A DNA stretch of 64,000 nucleotides from the NCBI GenBank assembly GCA_016716335.1, contig JADJWN010000002.1, positions 248,001 to 312,000 of the forward strand, given 5' to 3'. Below the pieces are notes generated by a model that did no database searches, was not told the DNA's origin, and saw only the letters and a program-made list of their open reading frames with translations. Origin of the DNA: Saprospiraceae bacterium. Its GTDB lineage: Bacteria; Bacteroidota; Bacteroidia; Chitinophagales; Saprospiraceae. Made by a program: the position numbers and the translations under genes. Shown one piece after another: positions 6,761 to 15,662 of this stretch (positions are counted from its first letter, which is position 1; each line of letters opens with the position of its first letter).

Positions 6761-7543
6761 ATGGAAGCACGGATACTGGTAAGTCTCAATACGTTGGCTT
6801 TCATTGGGGTAATTATTGTCAATTACCTTGCAAATGCTCTCCCACTGAACGGTATGCAGACAGGTCAGATTTCCGCCCTGTATCCCAATTATTTTGTGCC
6901 TGCCGGATTTACTTTTGCTATTTGGGGAGTGATATACGCTTTGATGGCCTTGTTTGTTTTCAGGAGTTTGTGGATGTACAAGGTCAAAAACAGCCAGGCA
7001 TTGAATGAAATAAGTAAGCTTTCAGGCTGGTTTATTCTGAGTTGTGTAGCCAATATAAGCTGGATATTTGCCTGGCATTACCGGGAGATATTTATGTCTC
7101 TGGGTGCCATGCTTGTACTCTTGTACTCCTTGATGAAAGCCTATCAATGGATACATCAGGAGCGTTCAATACTATTCGGAAATGTATTTTTTTCAGTGTA
7201 TCTTGGGTGGATCAGTGTGGCTACTATTGCCAACTTTACGGTATATCTGCAGGATAATGGATGGGCTGAAAAGTTTGATCAGCCTGAAATCTGGAGCGCC
7301 GTCATGATTGTAATTGCATTTTTGTTGGCTGCATATATGATGTTCCGGCTAAAAGACCTGATTTTCCCATTGGTTATATTATGGGCTGTTTTCGGTATCT
7401 ATAAGAATGTATCAGATTCTGAATATCAGATGCATTCCACCATGGTGTCAAATGTGGCAATATCTGTCGTACTAATGCTTTTTGTGCTGTGGTCGGGATC
7501 GCTTTGGAAATATTACAGGATTTCAAATTCAGCAGAAGTTTGA
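6761..7543 (+). CDS. TspO/MBR-type tryptophan-rich sensory protein
   Basis: A 260-residue integral membrane protein with about seven hydrophobic segments, longer than the classical five-helix TspO. The first third shows NYLANALPLNG, PNYFVPAGFTFAIWGVIYALM, typical of the long Bacteroidota TspO-like family, and Trp residues are common in the helices. The family is implicated in tetrapyrrole or small-molecule sensing or transport; the substrate here is unknown. Its stop overlaps the TTG of the next gene, suggesting translational coupling. Confidence 0.75.
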   Translation: MEARILVSLNTLAFIGVIIVNYLANALPLNGMQTGQISALYPNYFVPAGFTFAIWGVIYALMALFVFRSLWMYKVKNSQALNEISKLSGWFILSCVANISWIFAWHYREIFMSLGAMLVLLYSLMKAYQWIHQERSILFGNVFFSVYLGWISVATIANFTVYLQDNGWAEKFDQPEIWSAVMIVIAFLLAAYMMFRLKDLIFPLVILWAVFGIYKNVSDSEYQMHSTMVSNVAISVVLMLFVLWSGSLWKYYRISNSAEV

Positions 7544-7977
7544 GATACATTTCAGCTTTAATCATTGTTTTCATGTACTTTCCGGCCTGTACGGTGACTA
7601 CAGAAAATCCTCCTGATCCTATTGTATTCGGTGAGGCGGTCGGCAATTATAAAGGCTCGTACATTTTTTGTACTTCGGTACAGCAAAGTGCTAGAGACAG
7701 TATCTGTCAGTCAGCGGTACAGGATATTTTCAGAATTTCTATTGCAGACAAAAATCATATCCGGGTCAGATCTGAAAATGGCAATATTGCTGAATCCAGG
7801 ATTCCATTCGTGGAGAGAAAAACAACAGGAAGTGGCTCCATCCTCCTCTTCAAACTTTATACCGAACAACTTACTCAATCCGTAGAGATTTACACCCAAA
7901 CCCGACAAATGGAGTTCGTTTCAAAACAATCAGATACAACACCGGTCAAAATCCACATTTTCAAAGGAGCTCAATAG
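7540..7977 (+). CDS. Putative lipoprotein of unknown function
   Basis: The frame is open from upstream, but a TTG at 7540 overlaps the stop of the TspO-like gene (TTGA) and gives a neat lipoprotein signal: LRYISALIIVFMYFPAC with the lipobox Cys near residue 17. The mature part (about 128 residues) has predicted beta structure and no family I recognise. Co-directional and coupled with the TspO-like gene. An ATG at 7573 would leave almost no signal peptide and is less likely. Confidence 0.65.
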   Translation: MRYISALIIVFMYFPACTVTTENPPDPIVFGEAVGNYKGSYIFCTSVQQSARDSICQSAVQDIFRISIADKNHIRVRSENGNIAESRIPFVERKTTGSGSILLFKLYTEQLTQSVEIYTQTRQMEFVSKQSDTTPVKIHIFKGAQ

Positions 7978-7980
7978 CAA

Positions 7981-10242
7981 CTATCTGCTCAGATTAATAA
8001 ATTTCCGGTGGGTAACAAACTGATGATTCCATATGGTGATGACATACAGGCCATGAGCTAAATTGCCGGTGGATTTGGTGAATGTCTCACCATATACCGC
8101 TGCTGTATAAATCTGCTGACCATTAAGGTCTGAAATAGTCAGGTAATAAGGTAATAGGGTGACGGGGTTTGCCTGAATTTGCAGCATTCCGTTACTCAAA
8201 GTAATGATTACAGGATCGGGTATGAGTATATTTTGAAGATTACTTGTACACCCTTCATTATTAAATTCCATCCTTCTGACACAGCCGGGATCCGCCAGAT
8301 CTCTGACTTCAAGTCCGTAATATTTTGCGCCTTCCAGATTCCTGACATTCACAGGCAGGTCATTATAGTCGTATATACCTACCAATTGATTATCCAGATA
8401 GAGGGCAAAGCTGTCAGAAGTGTTGCTGGATTGAAATGATACACTGAGGTCATATCTGCCATCCAGACATTCAGAAAAATTGAGCCACATATTCCATGCG
8501 ATGCTGCATGTGGTACAACATTCAGGACTAACCATTTCAATCGAGGTTTTACAGTCTTCCACTACCGCATCTCTGAATTCAAGTATGAAGTTTTCTTCAC
8601 AGAAAGATTTAGGTAAATTAAGTTGATATTCTTCATTTCCATAAGTAAAGTTATCTACAGCTGTACCGTTGACATATACATCAAAGCCCGTGGTGCCATT
8701 GATATTTATTAAGGAAAAACTGATCTGAATCCACTCATCTGTACAGCTTTCATACAAGATATTGACATCTGAAATTTTGCAGGTGCTCTCAGGATAGCAT
8801 CTGAATACATATTGGGTATCTAATCTGCACATGTTATTTGCTGTATCATAGAGTGTAAACCTTACCTCAGGCAAACCAAATTGGATTTGTGTAAAGCGTA
8901 ATGGTAGTTCTGCATAAGCGAATGTACCGTGATAAATTCCATTGGTCTCCAGTCTAAAGGAATCTGAGACTCCTTCGAAATAATCAAGGAACAGATCAAA
9001 ACCCAGCAAATCATTGTTTTCGCAGTTTTCGGATATTTGAAGACCTGATATCAGACATTGCCGGGGTTCACAACACATCGGAGCCTCCAGGATTAATTCG
9101 GTAAAGCACCCGGGATTTTCGCTATCTCTGATTTTAAGGATTTTTTCATTTTCACATAAAGATTGGAACGGTCCTGCCCTGAAGTTGAATCTTCCATGTT
9201 TTATAGTATCCTGATAATCATCAGACTCTATTACAAAGCCTTTGAAGCCGTAATTTCTGGCATCAATTGCTATTTCCTGAAAAAAAATGGAATCAGAACA
9301 TTCCGGAGTGCCGGTCAGTTTTGCTTCCAGCTTGCAATCATATTTACAAGAATCCACGACACCCAGCTCATAGGCACTGAAGCAAAAGGCATCCTGCAGA
9401 TCTACTACCAGAAATTCATAATCTTTCAGACTGTTCATCTCCAGATTACTCAGCCTGACGGGCAAGTCCTTGTAGGCAAATCTGCCATAATTGGTCACAT
9501 TGCCTCCTAACTGAAAACTATCAGATGTCAGATTGTGTCTGAAATTGATACGTACATCAAATTGCTGCAATGAATCAGAACATTCCGCAACCAGTACTCT
9601 CAGGTCATAAATCGTACAGATACAGGGATTGAGCAATCTGAAAGTGTCGCAACAGGTGACATTATCCGCTGCACACACCACAATCTGATTAAAGGTTTCG
9701 AATATAGAGGTTCGTACATTTTCTATCTGCAGGGGCAATTGTCCGTAACTGTATTCTCCTATCTGCATACCATTGCTGAAAACACGGAATCTGCTATCCG
9801 GCGGCTGATTATGTACAAGGTCTAATCCAAGGGTGTATGATAATCCATTGCATGCTGAGCCCGTTGCTTCATGGATTTGGAGTCTGCAATCCACGTTGCA
9901 GCACACCTTACCCAATCCTCTGAAAGCGAGACAATTGGGATTTTGCAGGTCTCTCACCGCAAATTCCCACAAAGTACTGCAATCAGCCGAAAGCGGTCCT
10001 ATGGTCACCGGCAGATTGGCGTACTCAAATATGCCGTAATTAATGCCATTACCCAATATTCGAAACTGTGTGCCTGCACCACTATGGACAAAGTCTATTT
10101 CCACAAAAAATTGTCCCGATGTGTTACAAGGGCTTTGGGTAAGCTTCAGATTATTGATCAGACATTGACCCTGTACCCGTATAATAAATAAAAGGAATAA
10201 AAGGCTTATCTGCAGGCTGATTCTCACATTACAAAAATTCAT
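7981..10242 (-). CDS. Secreted protein with seven Cys-rich repeats and T9SS sorting domain
   Basis: A 753-residue protein with a signal peptide (cleavage likely after RVQGQ). It then contains seven diverged repeats of about 90 residues. Each opens with a Cys, has a second Cys about 12 residues on, a central F....NG..YG.F.Y..LP core (e.g. FRILGNGINYGIFEYANLP, FRLETNGIYHGTFAYAELP), and closes with D....C....CC or similar. The last 75 residues (IPDPVIITLSNG... to KFINLSR) look like a type A T9SS C-terminal sorting domain. The even Cys spacing suggests disulfides and an extracellular adhesin or structural role, but I recognise no named family. It converges on the lipoprotein gene with a 3-base gap. 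Confidence 0.75.
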   Translation of the reverse strand: MNFCNVRISLQISLLFLLFIIRVQGQCLINNLKLTQSPCNTSGQFFVEIDFVHSGAGTQFRILGNGINYGIFEYANLPVTIGPLSADCSTLWEFAVRDLQNPNCLAFRGLGKVCCNVDCRLQIHEATGSACNGLSYTLGLDLVHNQPPDSRFRVFSNGMQIGEYSYGQLPLQIENVRTSIFETFNQIVVCAADNVTCCDTFRLLNPCICTIYDLRVLVAECSDSLQQFDVRINFRHNLTSDSFQLGGNVTNYGRFAYKDLPVRLSNLEMNSLKDYEFLVVDLQDAFCFSAYELGVVDSCKYDCKLEAKLTGTPECSDSIFFQEIAIDARNYGFKGFVIESDDYQDTIKHGRFNFRAGPFQSLCENEKILKIRDSENPGCFTELILEAPMCCEPRQCLISGLQISENCENNDLLGFDLFLDYFEGVSDSFRLETNGIYHGTFAYAELPLRFTQIQFGLPEVRFTLYDTANNMCRLDTQYVFRCYPESTCKISDVNILYESCTDEWIQISFSLININGTTGFDVYVNGTAVDNFTYGNEEYQLNLPKSFCEENFILEFRDAVVEDCKTSIEMVSPECCTTCSIAWNMWLNFSECLDGRYDLSVSFQSSNTSDSFALYLDNQLVGIYDYNDLPVNVRNLEGAKYYGLEVRDLADPGCVRRMEFNNEGCTSNLQNILIPDPVIITLSNGMLQIQANPVTLLPYYLTISDLNGQQIYTAAVYGETFTKSTGNLAHGLYVITIWNHQFVTHRKFINLSR

Positions 10243-10323
10243 ATATTAAAAATAATTTGCATAGTTAGCACATTTTCAGCATAAATGTGTGCTGATAAAT
10301 CATAATGTTCTAATTTTACATGA

Positions 10324-10331
10324 TAAATTTG
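10324..10331 (+). promoter_or_regulatory. Possible -7 element upstream of the dockerin-like gene
   Basis: TAAATTTG matches TAnnTTTG and lies 25 bases before ATG 10357. No well-spaced TTG was found. Confidence 0.35.
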
Positions 10332-10356
10332 TGAAGTAAGCACAAAGTTGAAAGAT

Positions 10357-12648
10357 ATGACACAAAGGATAGTTTACCTTGCCATCAGCATATTATTTCT
10401 GGGACTGTCTGTAGCTAATGCCAGTATTGTTTGTCCGGGAGACAAGACGATTTATTGTCATGACGACAGATACTACACACAGCTTACGGGTACACCTATT
10501 GTATTCGGATATCCTCAGCAAATGGTCAGATATGTGGATACCGACTATCTGAACAATTGCAATGTGGGATATATTCAGCGGCGTTGGTATGTGGATGTCA
10601 ATCAGGATGGAGCATGGCAGTCCTGGGAGGGTAGCTGCACGCAGATTATATATATGCAGGCTGTCACTCAGCCCGTTACAGTGACTTTTCCTGCCGACAA
10701 GTCCTACAACTGTAAGGAACAGATTAAACTGGACAAACCTGTCTGGGTTTCTGGTCCCTGCGATGTGATAGGCTTTTCATACAAAGATGATGTATTTGAA
10801 ATAGCTCCTGATGCATGCTATAAAATAATAAGGAATTTTACGGTAATCAACTGGTGTACCTATCATCCTCAAAATCCCGACTGGAACGGACAGGGTATAT
10901 GGACACATAAACAGGTGTTGAAGGTAGTGGAGACAGAAGCTCCGGTATTCAATCAATGCGACCCTGTGGTATTTAACACAGACACAGATTGTAAGGCAGC
11001 GATTGTATTGACCAAAAGTGCATTGGATGATTCCAATTGTCCTTCTCAGTTGTTGAGCTGGCTGGTGGAAGTCGATTTATGGGCCAATGGCACCATAGAT
11101 TACAAATATGGATTTACAGAATCAGGTCAATATTTTATCGCACCTCAGAGTAACGGGGCTTCAGTATCTGTTACGCTGCCTGAAAGAGTAGGCATCGGAA
11201 AACACAAAATCAAGTGGGCAGTAAGAGATCAGTGCGGCAATTTCAGGACATGCAATTCATACTTTGAAGTGGTGGACAAAAAACCGCCTACGCCTTATAT
11301 ATATGCATTCCTGACATCGGCATTCAGAGGAGATCAAATGTCGCTTGAAGTTCCGGCAAGACTTTTTGACAGAGGTTCAGTGGATAATTGTACCCCAAAA
11401 TCGAAGTTGAGATTTTCATTCAGCAATGATGTTAATGATACATTGAGGGTCATCGGCTGTAATAATTTCGGCTTTCAGTATTTTACCATTTATGTGACCG
11501 ATCAGGCTGGAAATTCAGATTTTGCCGAAGCCTTTATGCTCGTATTTGATAATGGATCCTGCAATTTCGGATTTACCTTTCCCGGCAGAGTGATAAAAGC
11601 AGATGGCAAACCGCTTCCGGGCACCATCATAGAATTGATGAAAAACGGAGTTCCTGTGAGTGAAACCCAATCTGATGACGATGGAAGTTTCTACCTTGAA
11701 GAGATTTCCTTGATGAATGACTATTATCTCAAAGTGCATCATGAAAATCCGGAGACTCCGGTGCTCAACATAATTGATTTTCTGGCATTGAGAGATTACT
11801 TATTCGGGGCTTTGACATTGGAAAATTATCAGTTTATTGCCGCAGATGTCAATGGTGACAGACGAATCAGAGCCAATGACCTTATGCTCATGAGGGATAT
11901 CATTCTTGGCAAAGCCTCCAAACCGGATTGGAAGTTTTATGCGGATGTGGATACCATCACCGGTGAAAAAGATTTGCAGAATCTCAGTTCAAAAACCATG
12001 CTGAATGGCTTCGACGGTAATTTTGACTTTACGGCAGTATATCCCGGCAATATCAAAGGATCCGGACCTGCAGCCGTTTCAAAGGAGGATAAGTTGGATA
12101 TAATACCTGAGCCTGTGGAAAACGGCATACTTTTCAGAGTGGAAGAATCTGCCGAACTCGAAGGTTTACAAATGCAGCTTACTTTCAGGCAGATATCAGA
12201 TAATCCGGAGATTATAGTTGCCGGTAAAACACTGACTCCCGGTCAATACCATATTGACAAAGAAAATTCGATTTTGAATATCATGCTTGCAGACCCGATA
12301 CATTGGACTCAAGACAAGCCGGCTATCATAATCAATGGTGCTGATATATCCGGTATTAAACCATCGCGTACAAACCTTGCAGTATCCGGCCTACGCAAAC
12401 CCATACAATTGAGAATTGCTGAGGCGTCTGTATCTGTAAACCCGCAGCCCGTAATGACCGAAAGGGGCGTTTTCTATATGAATGACCCTGATTTGAGACT
12501 GCATGCTGTGTATAACATCATGGGAGTTCCTGTAAATCATAGTTTCAAAGGAGGTTATCTGCAAATTCACACACCGCTTTCTGGTCTTTATATTATCAAA
12601 GCTGCAAAAGCCGGTAAGGATTTGACCTTCCGGATCATTGTACCTTGA
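10357..12648 (+). CDS. Secreted multidomain protein with dockerin-like segment
   Basis: Starts at ATG 10357 (a TTG at 10348 is in frame but adds only three residues before the signal peptide MTQRIVYLAISILFLGLSVANA). The extracellular part has repeated Ig/HYR-like segments with Cys and Trp, a carboxypeptidase-regulatory-like unit near residue 410-460 (GRVIKADGKPLPGTIIELM), and then a dockerin-like pair of Ca-binding loops (NIIDFLALRDYLFG and AADVNGDRRIRANDLMLMRD). The last 70 residues (VNPQPVMTE... to FRIIVP) resemble a T9SS sorting domain. About 763 residues. Role unknown, probably surface attached. Confidence 0.7.
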   Translation: MTQRIVYLAISILFLGLSVANASIVCPGDKTIYCHDDRYYTQLTGTPIVFGYPQQMVRYVDTDYLNNCNVGYIQRRWYVDVNQDGAWQSWEGSCTQIIYMQAVTQPVTVTFPADKSYNCKEQIKLDKPVWVSGPCDVIGFSYKDDVFEIAPDACYKIIRNFTVINWCTYHPQNPDWNGQGIWTHKQVLKVVETEAPVFNQCDPVVFNTDTDCKAAIVLTKSALDDSNCPSQLLSWLVEVDLWANGTIDYKYGFTESGQYFIAPQSNGASVSVTLPERVGIGKHKIKWAVRDQCGNFRTCNSYFEVVDKKPPTPYIYAFLTSAFRGDQMSLEVPARLFDRGSVDNCTPKSKLRFSFSNDVNDTLRVIGCNNFGFQYFTIYVTDQAGNSDFAEAFMLVFDNGSCNFGFTFPGRVIKADGKPLPGTIIELMKNGVPVSETQSDDDGSFYLEEISLMNDYYLKVHHENPETPVLNIIDFLALRDYLFGALTLENYQFIAADVNGDRRIRANDLMLMRDIILGKASKPDWKFYADVDTITGEKDLQNLSSKTMLNGFDGNFDFTAVYPGNIKGSGPAAVSKEDKLDIIPEPVENGILFRVEESAELEGLQMQLTFRQISDNPEIIVAGKTLTPGQYHIDKENSILNIMLADPIHWTQDKPAIIINGADISGIKPSRTNLAVSGLRKPIQLRIAEASVSVNPQPVMTERGVFYMNDPDLRLHAVYNIMGVPVNHSFKGGYLQIHTPLSGLYIIKAAKAGKDLTFRIIVP

Positions 12649-12799
12649 CAGAGTCAGATTACTGAATCTGGGGATAGCTAAACACGTTTTTTCCTCTGCA
12701 CGATGGTTACTGTTGAGTATTGTTTACCTTTAATTGATTGGTAAGGTGTTAATCTTTTGCTAATATCGGCGTTTTCTCAATCTGCTGCAATAAACACAC

Positions 12800-12830
12800 T
12801 TGTTATTATGCAGCTATGCTTATAAATTTG
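12800..12830 (+). promoter_or_regulatory. Bacteroidota-type promoter for TlpA-like gene
   Basis: TTG at 12800-12802, 20-base spacer and TAAATTTG at 12823-12830 fit the consensus well. The start codon is 33 bases downstream. Confidence 0.6.
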
Positions 12831-12863
12831 TGTCTTCAAAAATAAATTATAAAATTTTTTAAT

Positions 12864-13976
12864 ATGATGTTTTTGCTTAAAAGAATGCAGATTCTTGTAT
12901 TGGCCATAGTCCTTATTGCGGCATGCGGAGCCAAAAAAGGTACCACCATCACCGGCAATTTAAAAGGTGCTGAGAATATGACCGTATTTTTGGATAAAGT
13001 AGATTTGGGTAACAGCTCTCAGGTTGTCCTTTCAGATAAAGTGGGCAGTGACGGCAGTTTTAAGTTTTCATTGCCTGAAGGATTGAAGAAAGGTTACTAC
13101 AGGGTCCGAATCGGATCTCAGGTGGCAGACCTGATCATCAACGGTACTGAAAAAGAAATTGCAATCAATGGCAATCTGGCTCAGCTCAATGAGTTTAACC
13201 ATAAAATTACGGGTTCACCACTCACCGAGCAGTATATTCAGGCAGTGCAGGATTACATTAATATGCGGATGGATGTACCTGCATTGACCAAATATACGGA
13301 GGAGACAGCAGACCCTATGGTTTCCTTTATGATTGCTACCAGATTATTTAATTTCAGAACAGAATTTATCTCATTGCATCAGAAGGTTGCGGCTCGTATG
13401 TCTGCTTCACACCCTGATCTGGAGATTACTCAGGGATACAAAGAGATCATCGGACAGCTCGAGGCTCAGGTGAAAATGGCTGAAGCAAGTGCCAAGATCA
13501 AAGTGGGTCAGCCTGCACCCGAAATTTCATTGCCTGGTCCGGATGGAAAAATCAGGAAACTGTCCAGTTACAAGGGCAAGCTTGTCCTGGTCGATTTCTG
13601 GGCATCCTGGTGCGGACCCTGCAGAAAAGCCAATCCGCATGTGGTAGAACTGTATCACAAGTACAAGTCTAAAGGCTTTGACGTATTCAGTGTTTCATTG
13701 GATGGTCTCGATTCGAGAACGGCAGAGCGTTTTGCTCAGGAAGGTGTACTAAAGGAGCAGATGGAAGCCCAGAAGCAGAGATGGATTGCAGCCATTCAGC
13801 AGGATCAGCTTACATGGGATGGTCATGTCAGCGACCTGAAAAAATGGGAATGTGCTCCTGCCGGTGAGTATGGTGTACGAAGCATCCCGCAGACCTTTCT
13901 GGTGGGCAGAGATGGCAATATCGCAGCAATCAATCCCAGAGCAGATCTTGAGCAGCAGATTCTGAAGTTTTTGTAA
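12864..13976 (+). CDS. TlpA/ResA-type thiol-disulfide oxidoreductase lipoprotein
   Basis: A 370-residue lipoprotein with signal ILVLAIVLIAAC (lipobox Cys about 21), an N-terminal DUF4369-like domain and a C-terminal AhpC/TSA-TlpA thioredoxin domain beginning around VGQPAPEISLPGPDG. The active site WASWCGPCRK lies near residues 246-255 and the cis-Pro segment is RSIPQTFLVG. It probably reduces or exchanges disulfides in the periplasm. It has its own promoter and a strong terminator after it, so it is monocistronic. Confidence 0.88.
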   Translation: MMFLLKRMQILVLAIVLIAACGAKKGTTITGNLKGAENMTVFLDKVDLGNSSQVVLSDKVGSDGSFKFSLPEGLKKGYYRVRIGSQVADLIINGTEKEIAINGNLAQLNEFNHKITGSPLTEQYIQAVQDYINMRMDVPALTKYTEETADPMVSFMIATRLFNFRTEFISLHQKVAARMSASHPDLEITQGYKEIIGQLEAQVKMAEASAKIKVGQPAPEISLPGPDGKIRKLSSYKGKLVLVDFWASWCGPCRKANPHVVELYHKYKSKGFDVFSVSLDGLDSRTAERFAQEGVLKEQMEAQKQRWIAAIQQDQLTWDGHVSDLKKWECAPAGEYGVRSIPQTFLVGRDGNIAAINPRADLEQQILKFL

Positions 13977-14062
13977 TACAGCATTCCGGAAAGCCTGAGT
14001 CAGGTACCTTTCATCGTGAAAGACACCGGTTGATAGGTAATTAAAGTAACCTAAAAAATAGC

Positions 14063-14100
14063 AAGCCGAAGGCCTTTTTTAAGATCTTCGGCTTTTTTTT
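14063..14100 (+). terminator. Intrinsic terminator after TlpA-like gene
   Basis: Stem AAGCCGAAG / CTTCGGCTT followed by a run of eight T; also the reverse strand has a T-rich flank. Confidence 0.8.
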
Positions 14101-14159
14101 ATTGGAATACAATGTAATACATATGATAAAAATATTTAATTTGTGGCCAAAATCCGATT

Positions 14160-15083
14160 ATGCACTTTGGTGAACTTATTGGACGCTTTTTAGCTTACCT
14201 TGAGGCAGAGAGGAAGTATTCACCACATACTATCCTGTCTTATCAAAACGACCTGAATCAACTTCATACATTTATCATTCATGAGTTTTCAATACAGACT
14301 TTGGAGGAATTGAGCCACAGTCATATACGGTCATGGATGGTACATATGATGCAGGAAGGTGTGACAGCTGTGTCGGTCAATAGAAAAATATCCGCACTTC
14401 GCTCAGCATTCAGATGGTTTAAGAAAAAAGGATTCATCCTTCAGAATCCGATGCTCAAAATTACCGTACCCAAAAAGCCAAAGAGACTGCCGGTGGTTGT
14501 TCAGAAAAATTCACTCGAAAGATTACTGGATGATCGGATTTCTCCAAATGAAGAGGACATGTATATCCATGCGAGAAACTCAATGATTATTGACCTTTTC
14601 TACGCCACAGGAATCCGACGGTCTGAATTAAAACAGCTCACAACCGGGGATATTGATTTTTTCAGGAAGGAAATCAGAGTAGTGGGAAAGGGGAATAAAG
14701 TCAGAAGTATTCCAATCACTCAGCCTATTCTGGATAAGCTGGACCAATACCTGAAAATCAGGAATGACAACTTTCCGGGCATACCTGAAAAATGTCTTTT
14801 TTTAACCCCCAAAGCAAAGCCTGTTTATGACCGTATGATATATGATATCGTGCATCGAGAACTTTCGCAGGTAAACACTGCGGGTAAAAAAAGTCCGCAT
14901 GTACTCCGGCATACTTTTGCTACGCATATGCTGGATAATGGAGCAGACCTGAATGCAATCAAGGAAATACTCGGTCATGCCAGTCTTGCGGCAACCCAGG
15001 TTTACACACATAATTCCCTGTCAAAACTCAAGGAAGCTTATGGTAAGGCACATCCCAGGGCAGGCAGGACGAACGGTACTTGA
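14160..15083 (+). CDS. xerC: Tyrosine recombinase XerC/XerD-type
   Basis: A 307-residue recombinase, normal for chromosomal Xer proteins that resolve dimers. The N-terminal SAM-like core-binding domain (residues 1-95, with NRKISALRSAFRWF) precedes a catalytic domain with Arg in ATGIRRSEL (about 152), HVLRHTFATHML (about 247-258), the LGHAS motif (about 270) and the nucleophile Tyr in TQVYTH (about 281). Position upstream of hpf, tRNAs and tuf is conserved in Bacteroidota and argues for a housekeeping Xer protein and not a mobile integrase. Confidence 0.9.
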   Translation: MHFGELIGRFLAYLEAERKYSPHTILSYQNDLNQLHTFIIHEFSIQTLEELSHSHIRSWMVHMMQEGVTAVSVNRKISALRSAFRWFKKKGFILQNPMLKITVPKKPKRLPVVVQKNSLERLLDDRISPNEEDMYIHARNSMIIDLFYATGIRRSELKQLTTGDIDFFRKEIRVVGKGNKVRSIPITQPILDKLDQYLKIRNDNFPGIPEKCLFLTPKAKPVYDRMIYDIVHRELSQVNTAGKKSPHVLRHTFATHMLDNGADLNAIKEILGHASLAATQVYTHNSLSKLKEAYGKAHPRAGRTNGT

Positions 15084-15249
15084 ATGTGACTTATCAGACT
15101 TTTTCAATCAGAAGAAGGATTGAGCAAACTTTTTGTTAAAATACCCTGAGGGTTGAACTATGAAATCTGAAAACGGTTTATATTTACAAAATGTTAACAA
15201 ACTGATAAATCTGCACTAAATTATTTCCTAACATTATAAATTTTGAAGT

Positions 15250-15552
15250 ATGCAAGTAACATTTCAGACAGTGCACTTTACCGCTGATCAAAAGTTGAAG
15301 GATTATATTGAGGATAAACTTCAAAAAGTCAACAAATTCTATCCCAAAATCATTCAGAGTACAGTGTTTCTCAAACTGGAAAATTCAGGTCAGATCAAGG
15401 ACAAAGTCGTGGAGATAAAAATGAATGTTCCGGGTAGCACGCTGGTAGCCACCAATTCTGACAAGACCTTTGAAGCATCTTTCGATGATGCGATCGAAAT
15501 CATAAAAAGACAGCTCAAACGCCTCAATGAAAAAAGTCAGGCTGTAAGATAA
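15250..15552 (+). CDS. hpf: Ribosome hibernation promoting factor (HPF/RaiA family)
   Basis: A 100-residue short-form HPF/YfiA protein that binds the 30S decoding region in resting cells. The beta-alpha-beta-beta-beta-alpha pattern is clear: QVTFQTVHFTADQKLKDYIE at the start, and SFDDAIEIIKRQLKRLNEK as the last helix. The long-form C-terminal dimerisation domain is absent. It sits between xerC and the tRNA/tuf block, the usual place in the phylum. Confidence 0.9.
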   Translation: MQVTFQTVHFTADQKLKDYIEDKLQKVNKFYPKIIQSTVFLKLENSGQIKDKVVEIKMNVPGSTLVATNSDKTFEASFDDAIEIIKRQLKRLNEKSQAVR

Positions 15553-15662
15553 ACGGACAATAAATAGATTAGTGATGGAAAGCTGGAAAATCAATTTTCC
15601 GGCTTTTGTTTTTGTAAAACATTACTTCCAGCTGCTTGTTTTGCCCAATCAAAGCGCAGTAA

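Noticed and set aside
14160..15083. The tyrosine recombinase as the integrase of a mobile element
   Set aside because: It is in the conserved xerC-hpf-tRNA-tuf context, has normal Xer length, and no attachment-site repeats or cargo were seen.
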